Numbered from the stretch's first letter, positions 8,421 to 17,557 are shown. The stretch is 64,000 nucleotides of DNA from Halalkalicoccus tibetensis (GCF_037996645.1 NZ_JBBMXV010000003.1:372001-436000); one strand, 5' to 3'. A program made the numbers and translations. The notes: a model not told the origin generated them from the letters alone.

Positions 8421-9533
8421 CTAGCCCTCCCGGTCGGCGAGAGTAATGAGGTTCTCCCGGCCGATCCGCAGCTTCTCGATCTCGCCCTCCTCCTCCATCG
8501 CCGAGAGCAATTGGGAGACCTTCGCGTTCGACCAGTCGGTCTCGACGACGATCGACGCCTGCTTCATCCGGCCGTCGTTGGCCGCGAGCAGCCGGAGGAC
8601 CCGCTCCTCGTCCGAGAGGAGGTCCTCGTCGACGTCGGCCAACGGGTCGGGATCGGGCTCAGGCTCGATCGCCGGCTCCCGATCGGGGTCGGGTTCGGGA
8701 TCGTGCGTCGCCGAGCCATCGTCCGTCCGGGCAGCGGGGGTGAGCAGCGCCATCCACCCGCGGCCCCCGCCGGTCGGCGCCGGCACGAACGACTCGTCGC
8801 CCTCGCGCCGCGAGAGCACGTAGACCAACAGGACGATCGTCGCGACCAGCCCGAGCCCGAGCCCGACGGTCAGCAGCGAGAACCCGTCCTCCGACGGTTC
8901 GCTCCGGACGAGCGTCGCCTCGAACTCGCCGGGATCGAAGCTCTGGGGGCCCTCCCAGACGAGCGTTCCGTCGTCGATCGACGCCTCGTCGGCGCTGTCG
9001 ATGGCGTACCCCTCCGGCGTGTGGATGACGAGCCGCTGGTCGTCCGACAGCGCGGGTAGCCACGTCTCGCCGTCGATCACGAAGGCGTCGCCGACCTCGA
9101 CCCGCTCGTCGGTGGCGTCGGCGAACCCGTTCCAGACGAAGTTCAGCCGGAGCGTCCCCGTGTTCGAGGTCGCCTCGGTCTCCCGCTCGACGTCCTCGAT
9201 CGTCATCTCGCGGTCGGTCTCCTCGCTCGCCCCGGCCGCGACCCGCTCGTAGGTCTCCGCCGAGAGCTCGCCGTCGGCCTCGCCGTCCTCGAAGTCCTCG
9301 GCGAGGCGGTCGAACGCCTCCTCGTCCTCGGCGGTCTCCAGCCCGAACTGTTTGTAGACCGAAACGTCCGCGTGGCCGTCCTCGTCGAGCCAGATCTCGA
9401 TCGTCTGGGAGCCGTTCTCGACCTCGGACTCGACGCCGTTCGACTGGCCCGCCGCCGACTCCGCACCGAACGCGAGGCCTCCGATGGCGACCACCAGACA
9501 GAGACCGAGGACGACGACGGCGGACATCCGCAT
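8421..9533 (-). CDS. Membrane-anchored winged-HTH protein (haloarchaeal sensor-regulator type)
   Basis: About 370 residues: signal/anchor segment (MRMSAVVVLGLCLVVAIGG), an extracytoplasmic beta-rich domain, one membrane helix (LLTVGLGLGLVATIVLLVYVL near residue 225), a Pro/Asp/Glu-rich linker (DPEPDPDREPAIEPEPDPDP), and a C-terminal winged helix (LSDEERVLRLLAANDGRM...WSNAKVSQLLSAMEEEGEIEK). This matches the haloarchaeal proteins I know as DUF7345/DUF7343. The layout suggests an external signal relayed to DNA. The start is the ATG at 9533; upstream residues are not signal-like. Confidence 0.72.
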   Translation of the reverse strand: MRMSAVVVLGLCLVVAIGGLAFGAESAAGQSNGVESEVENGSQTIEIWLDEDGHADVSVYKQFGLETAEDEEAFDRLAEDFEDGEADGELSAETYERVAAGASEETDREMTIEDVERETEATSNTGTLRLNFVWNGFADATDERVEVGDAFVIDGETWLPALSDDQRLVIHTPEGYAIDSADEASIDDGTLVWEGPQSFDPGEFEATLVRSEPSEDGFSLLTVGLGLGLVATIVLLVYVLSRREGDESFVPAPTGGGRGWMALLTPAARTDDGSATHDPEPDPDREPAIEPEPDPDPLADVDEDLLSDEERVLRLLAANDGRMKQASIVVETDWSNAKVSQLLSAMEEEGEIEKLRIGRENLITLADREG

Positions 9534-9674
9534 GCAGTAGCCTGGTAGCCGGGGGGAGAAAATGCTTTCCATGCTAAATGAAACAGCGGACAAAGATCTA
9601 AGATAATTATTTTGACGGTTGTGGCATTGATACATGTCGAGTAGATTTTTGTAGTAGAAGGGGTATGGGGGCAC
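9534..9674. promoter_or_regulatory. AT-rich divergent promoter region
   Basis: This 141-base spacer separates the membrane-HTH gene from the exported-protein gene. It is markedly AT-richer than its surroundings (for example AAGATCTAAGATAATTATTT near 9594-9613) and must carry both promoters. GAAAATGCTTTC near 9558-9569 is a short dyad. No single TATA box is clearly best. Confidence 0.5.
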
Positions 9675-10913
9675 ATGACCCGGCTGCTCCCGTTTCTGCT
9701 CGCAGCCCTGCTGATCTGCTCACTGCCGGCCATCGCGGTTCCGGGGTCGGTCGGGCCCCAGGCGGGCATCGACGGGGCCGGCGGCGAGTACGCCGCCGTC
9801 GACGCCGGATCGATCGACTGGCTCGCCCTCTCCGAGGAGCCCGCGGTGAGCGGCGACGACCACGTCACCGTCGACGTGGGCGCGACCCTCGAGGGCGACT
9901 CGGACCGGCTCGAGGCCCGCTACGACGACCATCACGTCGATGTCCGGATCGAGAACGCCGACTCCGAGGCCGAGCAGCGCGCGATCGTTCGCGAGGAGGA
10001 AGGCCGCATCGCCGCGGAGATCTCGCAGCTCCGCGAGCACGAGCGGGCCGCCTACGTGGGCTACTACGGGGGCGACATCGACGAACACGAGCTGCTCGTC
10101 GAGCTCGCGGTGGTCCACACCAACGCCGCGATGCTCGAGGAGTCGGTCTCGCGCCTCGAGGAGAGCGCCGACGAGGTGCCGGAGGTCTCCCTCGGCTCGG
10201 AGATCGGGGAGCTCGAGGTCGAGACGCTCACCATGCAGGGGCCCGTCCGCGAGCGGGTCGCGGAGATGCTGCGCGGCGAGACCGACCCCGAACGGGTCCA
10301 CGTCGAGAGCGACGGCAACGGCGTCGTCCTCGCGCTCGTCGACGGCGATCAGTTCCACCGGGAGGCCTACCGCGACGACAACCGGGAGCCCGATGCCGAG
10401 GCCCAGTATGCGAGCCTCGGCCAGTCCGAGGACCGGATCGCCGAGCTCTACCCCTCGATATTCCCCGAGGCCCGCTGGAGCTACAGCGAGGTCGGCGAGA
10501 ACACTCACCGCGGGATCGGGAACCACGCACAGGGGAGTCTGACGACGTATCTCGACACCGGGACCGGCGAGGTCTACCGCGAGTCCCAGACGCTCCGGCT
10601 CGGCGGGATCGACGCCACGACCGTCGGCAGCGACACCGACGAGGGCGTCGAGCTGACCGTCAGCGGGACGCTGCCCGGCGGCCCGGCGCAGGCGACGCTG
10701 ACCGACGCCGAGACCGGCGACCCCCTCTCGGGCGAGATCGAACTCGACGACCGCGCCGTCGGCGAGACCGACGACGGCACCCTCTGGTTCGTCGCCCCGC
10801 GGAGCTCGGTGACGGTCACCGCCACCGTCGGGGAGGCCGAAGTCACCGTCGAGATCACCGAGGGGGTCGTGAGCCAGAGCGACATCAGCGTCTCCGGCGA
10901 CGAACGTTCATAA
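9675..10913 (+). CDS. Exported protein with coiled-coil region and C-terminal Ig-like domain
   Basis: A 412-residue protein with a clear signal peptide (MTRLLPFLLAALLICSLPAIA). Residues ~100-170 are Glu/Arg-rich and likely helical (REEEGRIAAEISQLREHERAA). A central globular part contains SIFPEARWSYSEVGENTHRGIG. The last ~110 residues look like a beta-sandwich of carboxypeptidase-regulatory type (AQATLTDAETGDPLSGEIELDD...VTVTATVGEAEVTVEITEG). No catalytic motif. It lies just upstream of a pilin gene, so a surface role is plausible. It belongs to a haloarchaeal family of unknown function. Confidence 0.7.
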   Translation: MTRLLPFLLAALLICSLPAIAVPGSVGPQAGIDGAGGEYAAVDAGSIDWLALSEEPAVSGDDHVTVDVGATLEGDSDRLEARYDDHHVDVRIENADSEAEQRAIVREEEGRIAAEISQLREHERAAYVGYYGGDIDEHELLVELAVVHTNAAMLEESVSRLEESADEVPEVSLGSEIGELEVETLTMQGPVRERVAEMLRGETDPERVHVESDGNGVVLALVDGDQFHREAYRDDNREPDAEAQYASLGQSEDRIAELYPSIFPEARWSYSEVGENTHRGIGNHAQGSLTTYLDTGTGEVYRESQTLRLGGIDATTVGSDTDEGVELTVSGTLPGGPAQATLTDAETGDPLSGEIELDDRAVGETDDGTLWFVAPRSSVTVTATVGEAEVTVEITEGVVSQSDISVSGDERS

Positions 10914-10936
10914 ACGATGACGGGTCCATCGGGGGC

Positions 10937-11395
10937 GTGGCTCGAGCGATCTCCCCGGTCATCGGCGTCGTCCTGCTGATCGCCTGTACGATCGGCCTGA
11001 GTGCCGTCGTTGGCGTGATGGCCTTCGCCTACGAGCCCGCCCAACCGGCCTCGATCGTCGTCGTCGGCGGCGAGGCCGACGCCGCGGCCGACCGGATCAC
11101 GCTCACCCTCGAGCGGGGCGGCCCGCTCGACATGCGCGAGCTGTCGCTCGCCGTCGCGATCGACGGCGACCCCCTCGAGACGCAGCCGAGCTACGGAAGT
11201 CAGCGCGGGCTGTCGGGCTACCCCAACGGGGCGCTCAACCCGGGGACCGATTCAGAGTGGAACCAGGGCGAATCGACCTCCTTCGTCATCGCCGGGACGA
11301 CCAACGGTCCGCATCCCGAGCCCGGGAGCGCCGTCACGGTCCGGCTCCACGAGGACGGCCTGCCGATCGCGACCGTCGAGACCACCGCCCGGTGA
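10937..11395 (+). CDS. Type IV pilin-like protein
   Basis: About 152 residues from a GTG start (MARAISPVIGVVLLIACTIG). The short basic head, the ISPVIGV segment and the hydrophobic helix are the class III signal peptide and N-terminal domain of haloarchaeal pilins, cleaved by PibD. The remaining 115 residues are beta-rich, ending in VTVRLHEDGLPIATVETTAR. The ATG at 10917 is in another frame, so GTG at 10937 is the best start. It follows the exported-protein gene by 23 bases and is probably co-transcribed. Confidence 0.8.
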   Translation: MARAISPVIGVVLLIACTIGLSAVVGVMAFAYEPAQPASIVVVGGEADAAADRITLTLERGGPLDMRELSLAVAIDGDPLETQPSYGSQRGLSGYPNGALNPGTDSEWNQGESTSFVIAGTTNGPHPEPGSAVTVRLHEDGLPIATVETTAR

Positions 11396-11419
11396 CCCGC
11401 GTCTCCCGGCCGCTCGCGC

Positions 11420-12040
11420 TCACTCGGTGATGCGTGCGACGGAGGTGATCGCGATGTCGGGGTCGTAGGAGGGGCCCATCAGTCGGTGTTCGACGTCCTC
11501 GTAGCCGGCCTCGGCGAACATCCGGTCGGCCTCCTCGGCGTCGTAAAAGAGCATGATCGAGTCGGCGACCGTCTGCATGATCCCCGTCTTCGGATAGTTC
11601 GGGCCGACGACGAGCACCTCGCCGCCGGGCTTGGTGACCCGCCGGATCTCCCGGAGCGCCTCGACGGGCTCGGGCCAGTACTCGATCGAGCCCGACGACC
11701 AGACGACGTCGAAGCTGTCGTCGGCGAAGGGGAGGCGTTCGGCGTCGCCCAGATAGAACTTCACGGGGTCGTGCTTGCCGAGCTTCGCCCACGCCTTCTC
11801 GAGCTGGTGGGGGCTCTGATCGAGGCCGTGGACGTCGCTCGTCTGTCCGAGCAGCCCCTCGGTGGCGAACCCGGTCCCACAGCCGACGTCGAGCACCCGG
11901 TCGCCCTCCTCGATGTCGAGCATCGAGAGGGCCTGCCCGCGCATCTGTTCGTTCCAGATGAAGGGGTTGACTCGATCGTAGACCTTCGAGAGGTACTTGT
12001 AGAACAGCCGCGCGCGCGCCTTGTCTTCGAGGACTCCCAT
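11420..12040 (-). CDS. SAM-dependent methyltransferase of the VTE3/MPBQ type
   Basis: A 206-residue class I methyltransferase with SAM motif VLDVGCGTGFATEGL, acidic loop HGLDQSPHQLEKA, GDAERLPFADDSFDVV and the distinctive SSGSIEYWPEPVEALREI and VVGPNYPK segments. The SIEYWP block closely resembles plant 2-methyl-6-phytylquinol methyltransferase (VTE3), which methylates a prenylquinone. Methylation of menaquinone in the haloarchaeal membrane is therefore the best guess, not a proven role. The start at 12040 is supported by a TATA box about 26 bases upstream. Confidence 0.82.
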   Translation of the reverse strand: MGVLEDKARARLFYKYLSKVYDRVNPFIWNEQMRGQALSMLDIEEGDRVLDVGCGTGFATEGLLGQTSDVHGLDQSPHQLEKAWAKLGKHDPVKFYLGDAERLPFADDSFDVVWSSGSIEYWPEPVEALREIRRVTKPGGEVLVVGPNYPKTGIMQTVADSIMLFYDAEEADRMFAEAGYEDVEHRLMGPSYDPDIAITSVARITE

Positions 12041-12062
12041 TGTCGCCTCGTTTGACCCGTGT

Positions 12063-12070
12063 TCATATAA
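12063..12070 (-). promoter_or_regulatory. TATA box of the methyltransferase gene
   Basis: TTATATGA on the minus strand, centred about 26 bases before the ATG at 12040. The spacing predicts transcription starting at or next to the start codon. Confidence 0.6.
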
Positions 12071-12128
12071 TCCCTCACACTTCCGGCCCACCGAAATACA
12101 CAGGGAGGGGGCCGTCGTGCGGGTATCC

Positions 12129-12977
12129 ATGACACGCAACGAGATCGAAGCGCCGGAGCTCACCCGCGAGGAGGTCCTCCTCGTCCCCGACGACCGGTTC
12201 TCGCCCGATTCCGTCGCGATCGTCACCGGCGCGGGCTCGGGGATCGGCCGGGCGACCGCGCTCGCGCTCGCACACAACGGCCTGACCGTCTGTGCGACCG
12301 ACATCGACGAGGAGGGGCTCACGGGTACCGCCGACCGCCACGCCGACCTCGGCCTCGACGGCCGGATCGAGACCACGACCGCGGACCTGACCGACGACAG
12401 TGCTTTGGAAGCGATCGTCGAGGCCGCGAGCGCGGAGGGCGAGATCAGGTATCTCGCGAACATCGCCGGGATCCAGCACGTCGCGCCCATGGAGGAGTTC
12501 CCGATGGAGAAGTACGACCTGATGCACCGGCTGATGCTGCGCGCGCCGCTCGTCCTCTCGAAGCTGTGTCTGCCACACATGCGCGAGGCCGGCGGCGGTG
12601 CGGTCGCGAACATGTGTTCGATCCACGGCCATTACGTGACCCGGGACAAGGTCGCCTACAACGTCGTGAAGTTCGGGCTTCGCGGGCTGACCCAGTCGAT
12701 CGCCGCCGAGGGCGAGGGCGACGTGCGCGCGTTCTCGTTGAGCACGGCCTACGTGAAGACGCCGCTGGTGGTGAACCAGATCGCCGACACCGCCGAGAGC
12801 CGCGGGATCACCGAGCGCGAGGTCGTCGAGGACGTGATGCTCGGCGAGGCGCGGGTCACGGAGCTGATGGACCCCGTCGAGGTGGCGAACGTCTTCGCGT
12901 TCGGGCTCTCGAAACACGGGCGCTTTCTCGACGGCGGGGACCTGCTGTTCGACGGCGGCTACACGCTGACGTACTGA
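12129..12977 (+). CDS. SDR-family dehydrogenase (3-hydroxybutyrate dehydrogenase-like)
   Basis: A 282-residue short-chain dehydrogenase. It has the NAD(P) glycine motif TGAGSGIGRA at ~39-48, the acidic cofactor residue in ATDIDEEG, NIAGIQHV, the catalytic CSIHG and YNVVK (Tyr and Lys), then LSTAYVKTPLV. The C-terminus LDGGDLLFDGGYTLTY is typical. The whole resembles bacterial 3-hydroxybutyrate dehydrogenase, so acetoacetate/3-hydroxybutyrate interconversion is a reasonable guess. The start at ATG 12129 fits a TATA-like AAATAC about 30 bases upstream. Confidence 0.82.
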   Translation: MTRNEIEAPELTREEVLLVPDDRFSPDSVAIVTGAGSGIGRATALALAHNGLTVCATDIDEEGLTGTADRHADLGLDGRIETTTADLTDDSALEAIVEAASAEGEIRYLANIAGIQHVAPMEEFPMEKYDLMHRLMLRAPLVLSKLCLPHMREAGGGAVANMCSIHGHYVTRDKVAYNVVKFGLRGLTQSIAAEGEGDVRAFSLSTAYVKTPLVVNQIADTAESRGITEREVVEDVMLGEARVTELMDPVEVANVFAFGLSKHGRFLDGGDLLFDGGYTLTY

Positions 12978-13002
12978 TCAAGCGTTACGGTTTCGCAACT
13001 AC

Positions 13003-13008
13003 CTTATA
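13003..13008 (+). promoter_or_regulatory. TATA box of the ATP synthase operon
   Basis: CTTATA in the 63-base gap before atpH, 33-38 bases before the ATG at 13041. It predicts transcription starting near 13032 with a leader of about 9 bases. This is the only clear promoter for the eight-gene run, whose remaining genes are tightly spaced or overlapping. Confidence 0.6.
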
Positions 13009-13040
13009 GCCCGTCATGCAACCTTCCGACTGATTACAGC

Positions 13041-13373
13041 ATGCCGAGGCCAGAGGTTCTGGACAGTATCAAGGAGGCCGAAGCGGAGGCCGACGAGATC
13101 GTCGCCGAGGCCGAACGCGAGCGCGAGGAGCGCATCGCCGAGGCCCGCGCCCAAGCGGAGGACATCCGCGACGAGGCGCGCGAGGAGGCGAACGAGCTCG
13201 CCGAAACACGCCTCGCCGAGGCGCGCGAGGAGATAGACGCCGAACGCGAGGAGATCCTCGCCGCCGGCGAGGAGGAACGCGAAGCCCTCGAGTCGCGTTC
13301 GGAAGGCCGCGTCGACGAGGTCGTCGAGTTCGTCGTTTCCAGGTTCGAGGAGGCGGTGCATGCTCAGACCTGA
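13041..13373 (+). CDS. atpH: A-type ATP synthase subunit H (peripheral stalk)
   Basis: A 110-residue, almost wholly helical and highly charged protein (ADEIVAEAEREREERIAEAR, EAREEANELAETRLAEAR). This is the long coiled-coil peripheral stalk subunit that pairs with AtpE to hold the A1 head against the Ao motor. It is the first gene of the atpHIKECFAB run, and its 3' end overlaps atpI by 14 bases, which suggests translational coupling. Confidence 0.92.
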   Translation: MPRPEVLDSIKEAEAEADEIVAEAEREREERIAEARAQAEDIRDEAREEANELAETRLAEAREEIDAEREEILAAGEEEREALESRSEGRVDEVVEFVVSRFEEAVHAQT

Positions 13374-15597
13374 GCGAATGAGCAAGGTCTCGGTGACCGG
13401 GTCCAAGCGCGTGATGGACGAGGTCATCGAGACGGTTCATGGGCTGAAGCTGCTCCACGTCGTCGATTACGACGGCTCCTGGGCGGGCTTCGAGCCCGGC
13501 GACCCCGGCGAGGAGGCCGAGTCGATCTCCGAGACGCTCGTGACGGTGCGCTCGATCGAGAGCATCCTCGACGTCGACGAGGAGGACGCCGGCCCGAGCC
13601 GGATCGTCTCCGACGAGGAGGTCGACGCCGAGATCGCCGACGTCCGCGCCCGCGTCAACGAGCTCGACGACCGACGAAGCGAGCTCCGCGAGGAGCGCCG
13701 CGAGGTCGACGAGCGGCTCTCGTCGATGCGCCCGTTCGCGAAGCTCGGGATCGACCTCGACCTGCTCTCGGGCTACGACTCGCTCGAGACCCGGGTCGTC
13801 GAGGGCCGCGAGGATCAGATCCGGGAGGCGCTCTCGGAGGCCGAGGGGATCGAGGAGTTCGAGACCTTCGCCGAGGCCAACGTGGTCGCGCTCTTCGTCT
13901 ACCCCGAGGAGGGCCACGAGGCCGTCCTCGAGGACGCGCTCGTCGGCGTCGAGGCGGCGCCGCTGACCGTTCCCGACGCCGAGACGGGCCCCGACGAGTA
14001 CGTCGCGACCCTCGAGGAGCGAAAGGCCGGGATCGACGCGAAGCTCGAGGAGGTCGACGACGAGCTTGAGGAGCTGAAGCTCGACGCCGCGGGCTTCCTG
14101 CTCGCGGTCGAGGAGCAGCTCTCGATCGACGTGCAGAAGGCCGAAGTGCCGCTGTCGTTCGCGACGACCGACCGCTCGTTCATCGCCGAGGGCTGGGTCC
14201 CGACGAGCCGCTACGACGAGCTCGAGGCCGCCCTCCACGAGGAGGTCGGCGAGCACGTCGAGTGCGAGGAGCTCGCGCGCGTCGACTACGACGAGGCGGC
14301 GGCGGGTCACGGCCACGGCACCCACGACGACGAGCCCGGCGACGCGGGCGACGCCGATCGCCAGCCCGCCGCGGCCGACGGCGAGGGCGAGCCCGCGGAG
14401 GTCCGTTCGGACGGTGGACAGACGCGGAGCATGCACGGCGACGAGCCGCCGGTCGTCCAGCAGAACTCGACGGTCGTCAAACCGTTCGAGATGCTGGTCC
14501 AGGCGGTCAACCGGCCCAAGTACTCGGAGCTCGACCCGACGATCATCCTCTTCCTGACGTTCCCGACGATGTTCGGGCTGATGATCGGTGACGTCGGCTA
14601 CGGCTTCCTGTATATGGCGCTCGGTTACGGTCTCTATCGGTTCTTCGAGAGCCCCGGCATCAGGAGCCTCGGCGGCGTGGCGATCTGGTGTGGGGTCTTC
14701 ACGACGATCTTCGGGTTCTTCTACGGCGAGCTGTTCGGCTTCCACACCCTCTCGTACGTGTTCTGGCAGGACATCGCGGGGCTGTCGTACGCCCCGTTGG
14801 AGAAGGGTCTGGACAGTAGCTTCGCGCTGCTGTGGCTCGTGGTGAGCCTGCTGATCGGCGTGGTCCACCTCTCGCTGGGCTTTCTCTTCGGCTTCGTCAA
14901 CGACCTCGAGGCCGAGGGGATCGTCCCGGCGTACCTCGACAACGCCTCGTGGATCCTGATGATCGTCGGGGTCTGGACGTGGGTGTTCAGCCACTCCGCC
15001 AGCGCGTCGAAGCCCGACTTCCTGTTCACGGTGTTCAACGGGGACCCCGTCTCGCTCGGCTTCGGCGGCTTCTCGGCCACGGTCGGGCTCGCCGGCGTCG
15101 GGCTGTTCCTGGTCGGGATGGTCTCGATGATCGCCGGCGAGATCCGCCACGAGGGGCCGATGGTCGGCGGCCTCGCCGGACTGATCGAGAGCGTCAACGC
15201 GCTCGTCCACGTCGTCTCCTATGCCCGTGTCGCCGCGGTGTTGCTCGCGAAGGCCGGGATGGCCTTCGTGGTCAACCTGCTGGTGGTCGGCGCCTACCAG
15301 GACGACGCCGGACTGCATTTCCTCGACGCCTCCACCGCCACCGCCCCGCAGGGGGCCGAACTGATGTTCCCGGGGATCATCTCGACGGACGCCGGACTCG
15401 CGGTCGCGGCGGCGACGTTCGTCGCCGGCGCGCTCGTGTTCGTCGTCGGCCACATCCTCGTCCTGATACTTGGTATCACGAGTGCCGGTCTACAGGGCGT
15501 ACGCCTCGAATACGTCGAGTTCTTTGGGAAGTTTTATGACGGCGGTGGGGAGAATTACGAACCGTTCGGATACGATCGAACTCACACGACGGAGTAA
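13360..15597 (+). CDS. atpI: A-type ATP synthase subunit I (membrane stator)
   Basis: A 745-residue fusion of a cytoplasmic stalk (residues ~1-385, coiled-coil-rich) and a C-terminal membrane domain with about eight helices. The conserved Arg in VSYARVAAVLLAKAG faces the K ring and is needed for ion transfer. A hydrophilic His/Asp-rich loop (GHGHGTHDDEPGDAGD) near residue 313 separates the halves. The start at 13360 overlaps atpH; MSKVSVTGSKR at 13378 is a possible alternative start. Confidence 0.94.
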   Translation: MLRPERMSKVSVTGSKRVMDEVIETVHGLKLLHVVDYDGSWAGFEPGDPGEEAESISETLVTVRSIESILDVDEEDAGPSRIVSDEEVDAEIADVRARVNELDDRRSELREERREVDERLSSMRPFAKLGIDLDLLSGYDSLETRVVEGREDQIREALSEAEGIEEFETFAEANVVALFVYPEEGHEAVLEDALVGVEAAPLTVPDAETGPDEYVATLEERKAGIDAKLEEVDDELEELKLDAAGFLLAVEEQLSIDVQKAEVPLSFATTDRSFIAEGWVPTSRYDELEAALHEEVGEHVECEELARVDYDEAAAGHGHGTHDDEPGDAGDADRQPAAADGEGEPAEVRSDGGQTRSMHGDEPPVVQQNSTVVKPFEMLVQAVNRPKYSELDPTIILFLTFPTMFGLMIGDVGYGFLYMALGYGLYRFFESPGIRSLGGVAIWCGVFTTIFGFFYGELFGFHTLSYVFWQDIAGLSYAPLEKGLDSSFALLWLVVSLLIGVVHLSLGFLFGFVNDLEAEGIVPAYLDNASWILMIVGVWTWVFSHSASASKPDFLFTVFNGDPVSLGFGGFSATVGLAGVGLFLVGMVSMIAGEIRHEGPMVGGLAGLIESVNALVHVVSYARVAAVLLAKAGMAFVVNLLVVGAYQDDAGLHFLDASTATAPQGAELMFPGIISTDAGLAVAAATFVAGALVFVVGHILVLILGITSAGLQGVRLEYVEFFGKFYDGGGENYEPFGYDRTHTTE

Positions 15598-15618
15598 CAC
15601 GATAACCCAACCTAATCA

Positions 15619-15885
15619 ATGTACGAAGCTACCAACGCACTGGCGGACACGATGATCGCACTACAAGCAGAGAACGGCGGCCCGGCCCTCGACGCCGAGG
15701 GTGCGGCGGCGCTGGCGGTCGGTCTCGCGGCGCTGGCCGCGGGCTACGCGGAGCGTGGCATCGGGAGCGCGGCGATGGGCGCGATTGCGGAGGATCGCAG
15801 CCTCTTCGGGCTGGGACTGGTCCTTACGGTCCTGCCGGAGACGCTCGTGATCCTCGCGCTGGTCGTCGTGTTCGTCGTCGGTTAA
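15619..15885 (+). CDS. atpK: A-type ATP synthase rotor ring subunit K
   Basis: An 88-residue two-helix hairpin. Helix 1 is Ala/Gly-rich (AAALAVGLAALAAGY), the loop AERGIGSAAMGAIAEDRS joins the helices, and helix 2 carries the ion-binding Glu in LPETLVILALV (Glu74). This is the single-hairpin form, not a duplicated V-type subunit. Multiple copies form the membrane ring turned by the ion gradient. It sits 21 bases after atpI. Confidence 0.93.
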   Translation: MYEATNALADTMIALQAENGGPALDAEGAAALAVGLAALAAGYAERGIGSAAMGAIAEDRSLFGLGLVLTVLPETLVILALVVVFVVG

Positions 15886-15905
15886 ACCGCCCTTTCCCTT
15901 CATCA

Positions 15906-16487
15906 ATGAGTTTAGAAACGGTCGTCGAGGACATTCGGGAGGAAGCCCGCGCGCGTGCCCGCGATATCGAGCAGGACGCCGACGAGCGCGTCGACGCGAT
16001 CATCGCCGACGCCGAGGAGGAGGCCGAGGAGATCCGCCTCGAGCGCCAGCGTGAGGTCGAGCGCGAGATCGCCCAGGAGCGCGAGCAGCGCCTCTCGAGT
16101 GCGAACCTCGAGGCCAAACAGAAACGCCTCGAAGCCCGCCGGAACGTCCTCGAGGACGTCCGCGGACGGGTCGAGGAATCGATCGCGTCGATCGACGGCG
16201 AGCGCCGCGAGGAGCTCACCGACGAACTGATCGCAGCGACCGCGGCGGAGTTCGACGAGGGGGCGTCGGTCGAGGTCTACGGACGGACCGACGACGAGGC
16301 GCTCATTGCCGCGCTGCTCGAATCCTACGACGGCTACACGTACGCCGGCGAGTACGACTGTCTGGGCGGCGTCGTCGCCGAGAGCGAGGGATCGCGGATC
16401 CGCGTGAACAACACGTTCGATTCGGTGCTCGAGACGGTCTGGGAGGACAACCTCAAAGAGGCTAGCGACCGTCTGTTCGAGCAATGA
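15906..16487 (+). CDS. atpE: A-type ATP synthase subunit E (peripheral stalk)
   Basis: A 193-residue protein. The N-terminal ~100 residues form a long charged helix (REEARARARDIEQDADERVD, QEREQRLSSANLEAKQKRLE) that pairs with AtpH. The C-terminal half is globular and contacts the A1 head (YAGEYDCLGGVVAESEGSRIRVNNTFD). Its stop overlaps the atpC start by 4 bases (ATGA), indicating coupled translation. Confidence 0.94.
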   Translation: MSLETVVEDIREEARARARDIEQDADERVDAIIADAEEEAEEIRLERQREVEREIAQEREQRLSSANLEAKQKRLEARRNVLEDVRGRVEESIASIDGERREELTDELIAATAAEFDEGASVEVYGRTDDEALIAALLESYDGYTYAGEYDCLGGVVAESEGSRIRVNNTFDSVLETVWEDNLKEASDRLFEQ

Positions 16488-17557
16488 GCCCCAGAACGCG
16501 AACGATCGGGAGTTCGAACCCGGAGTACGTGAACGCCCGCGTTCGGGCTCGCCGCGCCGCGCTGTTCGACGACGAGGAGTATCGCAAGCTGGTCCGGATG
16601 GGCCCCAGCGAGATCGCACGGTTCATGGAGGAGACGGAGTACGACGAGGAGATCAACGCGCTCGGCGCGCGCCACAGCGGCGTCGACCTGATTGAGTACG
16701 CGCTGCATACGAACCTCGCGAAACACTTCGACGACCTGCTTCGCTGGGCCGAGGGACGGCTCTACGAGTTCATCGCGAACTACCTGCGGAAGTTCGACGC
16801 CTGGAACGTCAAGACGATCATCCGCGGGATCTACGCCGACGCCGACCACGAGGAGATCGAGTCCGACCTGATCCGCGCGGGCGAGTTCTCCGATCGGGAG
16901 CTCGACCGGCTGCTCGAGGCGAACTCGATCGAACAGGTCGTCGAGGGGCTCCACGGAACGATCTTCGAGGAACCCCTCCAGAGGGCCTACGAGGACTACG
17001 AGGAGACCGACACCCTCGTGCCCCTCGAGAACGCCACCGATCGGACCTACTATGAGCACATCCTCGACAACGTCGGTCGGGTGAGCCACGAGCCCGACGA
17101 CCCGGTCGCCCAGTACGTCGAGTTCCTGCAGGCCGAGATCGACTTCCGGAACGCCCGCAACGCGCTGCGGCTCGCGCGGACGGGCGCGGACATCGATCCC
17201 GGCGAGTACTTCATCGAGGGCGGGACGCTGTTCGAGCAACGGGAGATGTCCGGGCTCGTGGCGAACCGCGACGAGCTGCTCGGGCGCATCGAGGAGAGCA
17301 AGTACGGGAGCCGGCTGGCCGACCCGCTGACGCAGCTGCGCGAGGCGGAAAGCCTGATCGCATTCGAGCACGCGCTCGATACGGCGCTGTCGGCGTACGC
17401 CGACCGGCTCGCCAACCGGTACCCGATGACGGTCGCCTCGGTGCTGTCGTACATCCTCGCCAAGGAGCGCGAGGTCGACAACATCCGGGCGATCGCCCGC
17501 GGACGGGAGGCCGGACTGAGCGAGGAGGAGATCACGGAGGAGCTGGTGATCCTATGA
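16484..17557 (+). CDS. atpC: A-type ATP synthase subunit C (central stalk adaptor)
   Basis: A 357-residue, nearly all-helical protein of the V-type d / A-type C family. It sits on the K ring and couples it to the central rotor (D and F). Typical segments are SNPEYVNARVRARRAALFDDEEYRKL at the N-terminus in broken form, KFDAWNVKTIIRGIYA in the middle and SYILAKEREVDNIRAIARGR at the end. The gene overlaps atpE and atpF by 4 bases each. Confidence 0.95.
   Translation: MSPRTRTIGSSNPEYVNARVRARRAALFDDEEYRKLVRMGPSEIARFMEETEYDEEINALGARHSGVDLIEYALHTNLAKHFDDLLRWAEGRLYEFIANYLRKFDAWNVKTIIRGIYADADHEEIESDLIRAGEFSDRELDRLLEANSIEQVVEGLHGTIFEEPLQRAYEDYEETDTLVPLENATDRTYYEHILDNVGRVSHEPDDPVAQYVEFLQAEIDFRNARNALRLARTGADIDPGEYFIEGGTLFEQREMSGLVANRDELLGRIEESKYGSRLADPLTQLREAESLIAFEHALDTALSAYADRLANRYPMTVASVLSYILAKEREVDNIRAIARGREAGLSEEEITEELVIL

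Noticed and set aside
12989-13000. ACGGTTTC in the ATP synthase promoter, shared with the operator at 23466
   Set aside because: An 8-base match is expected about twice by chance in a window of this size on both strands; only one half-site is present.
13069-15453. A 794-codon frame antisense to atpH and atpI
   Set aside because: Same cause: a mirror of the acidic coding strand. AtpH and AtpI are clear family members.
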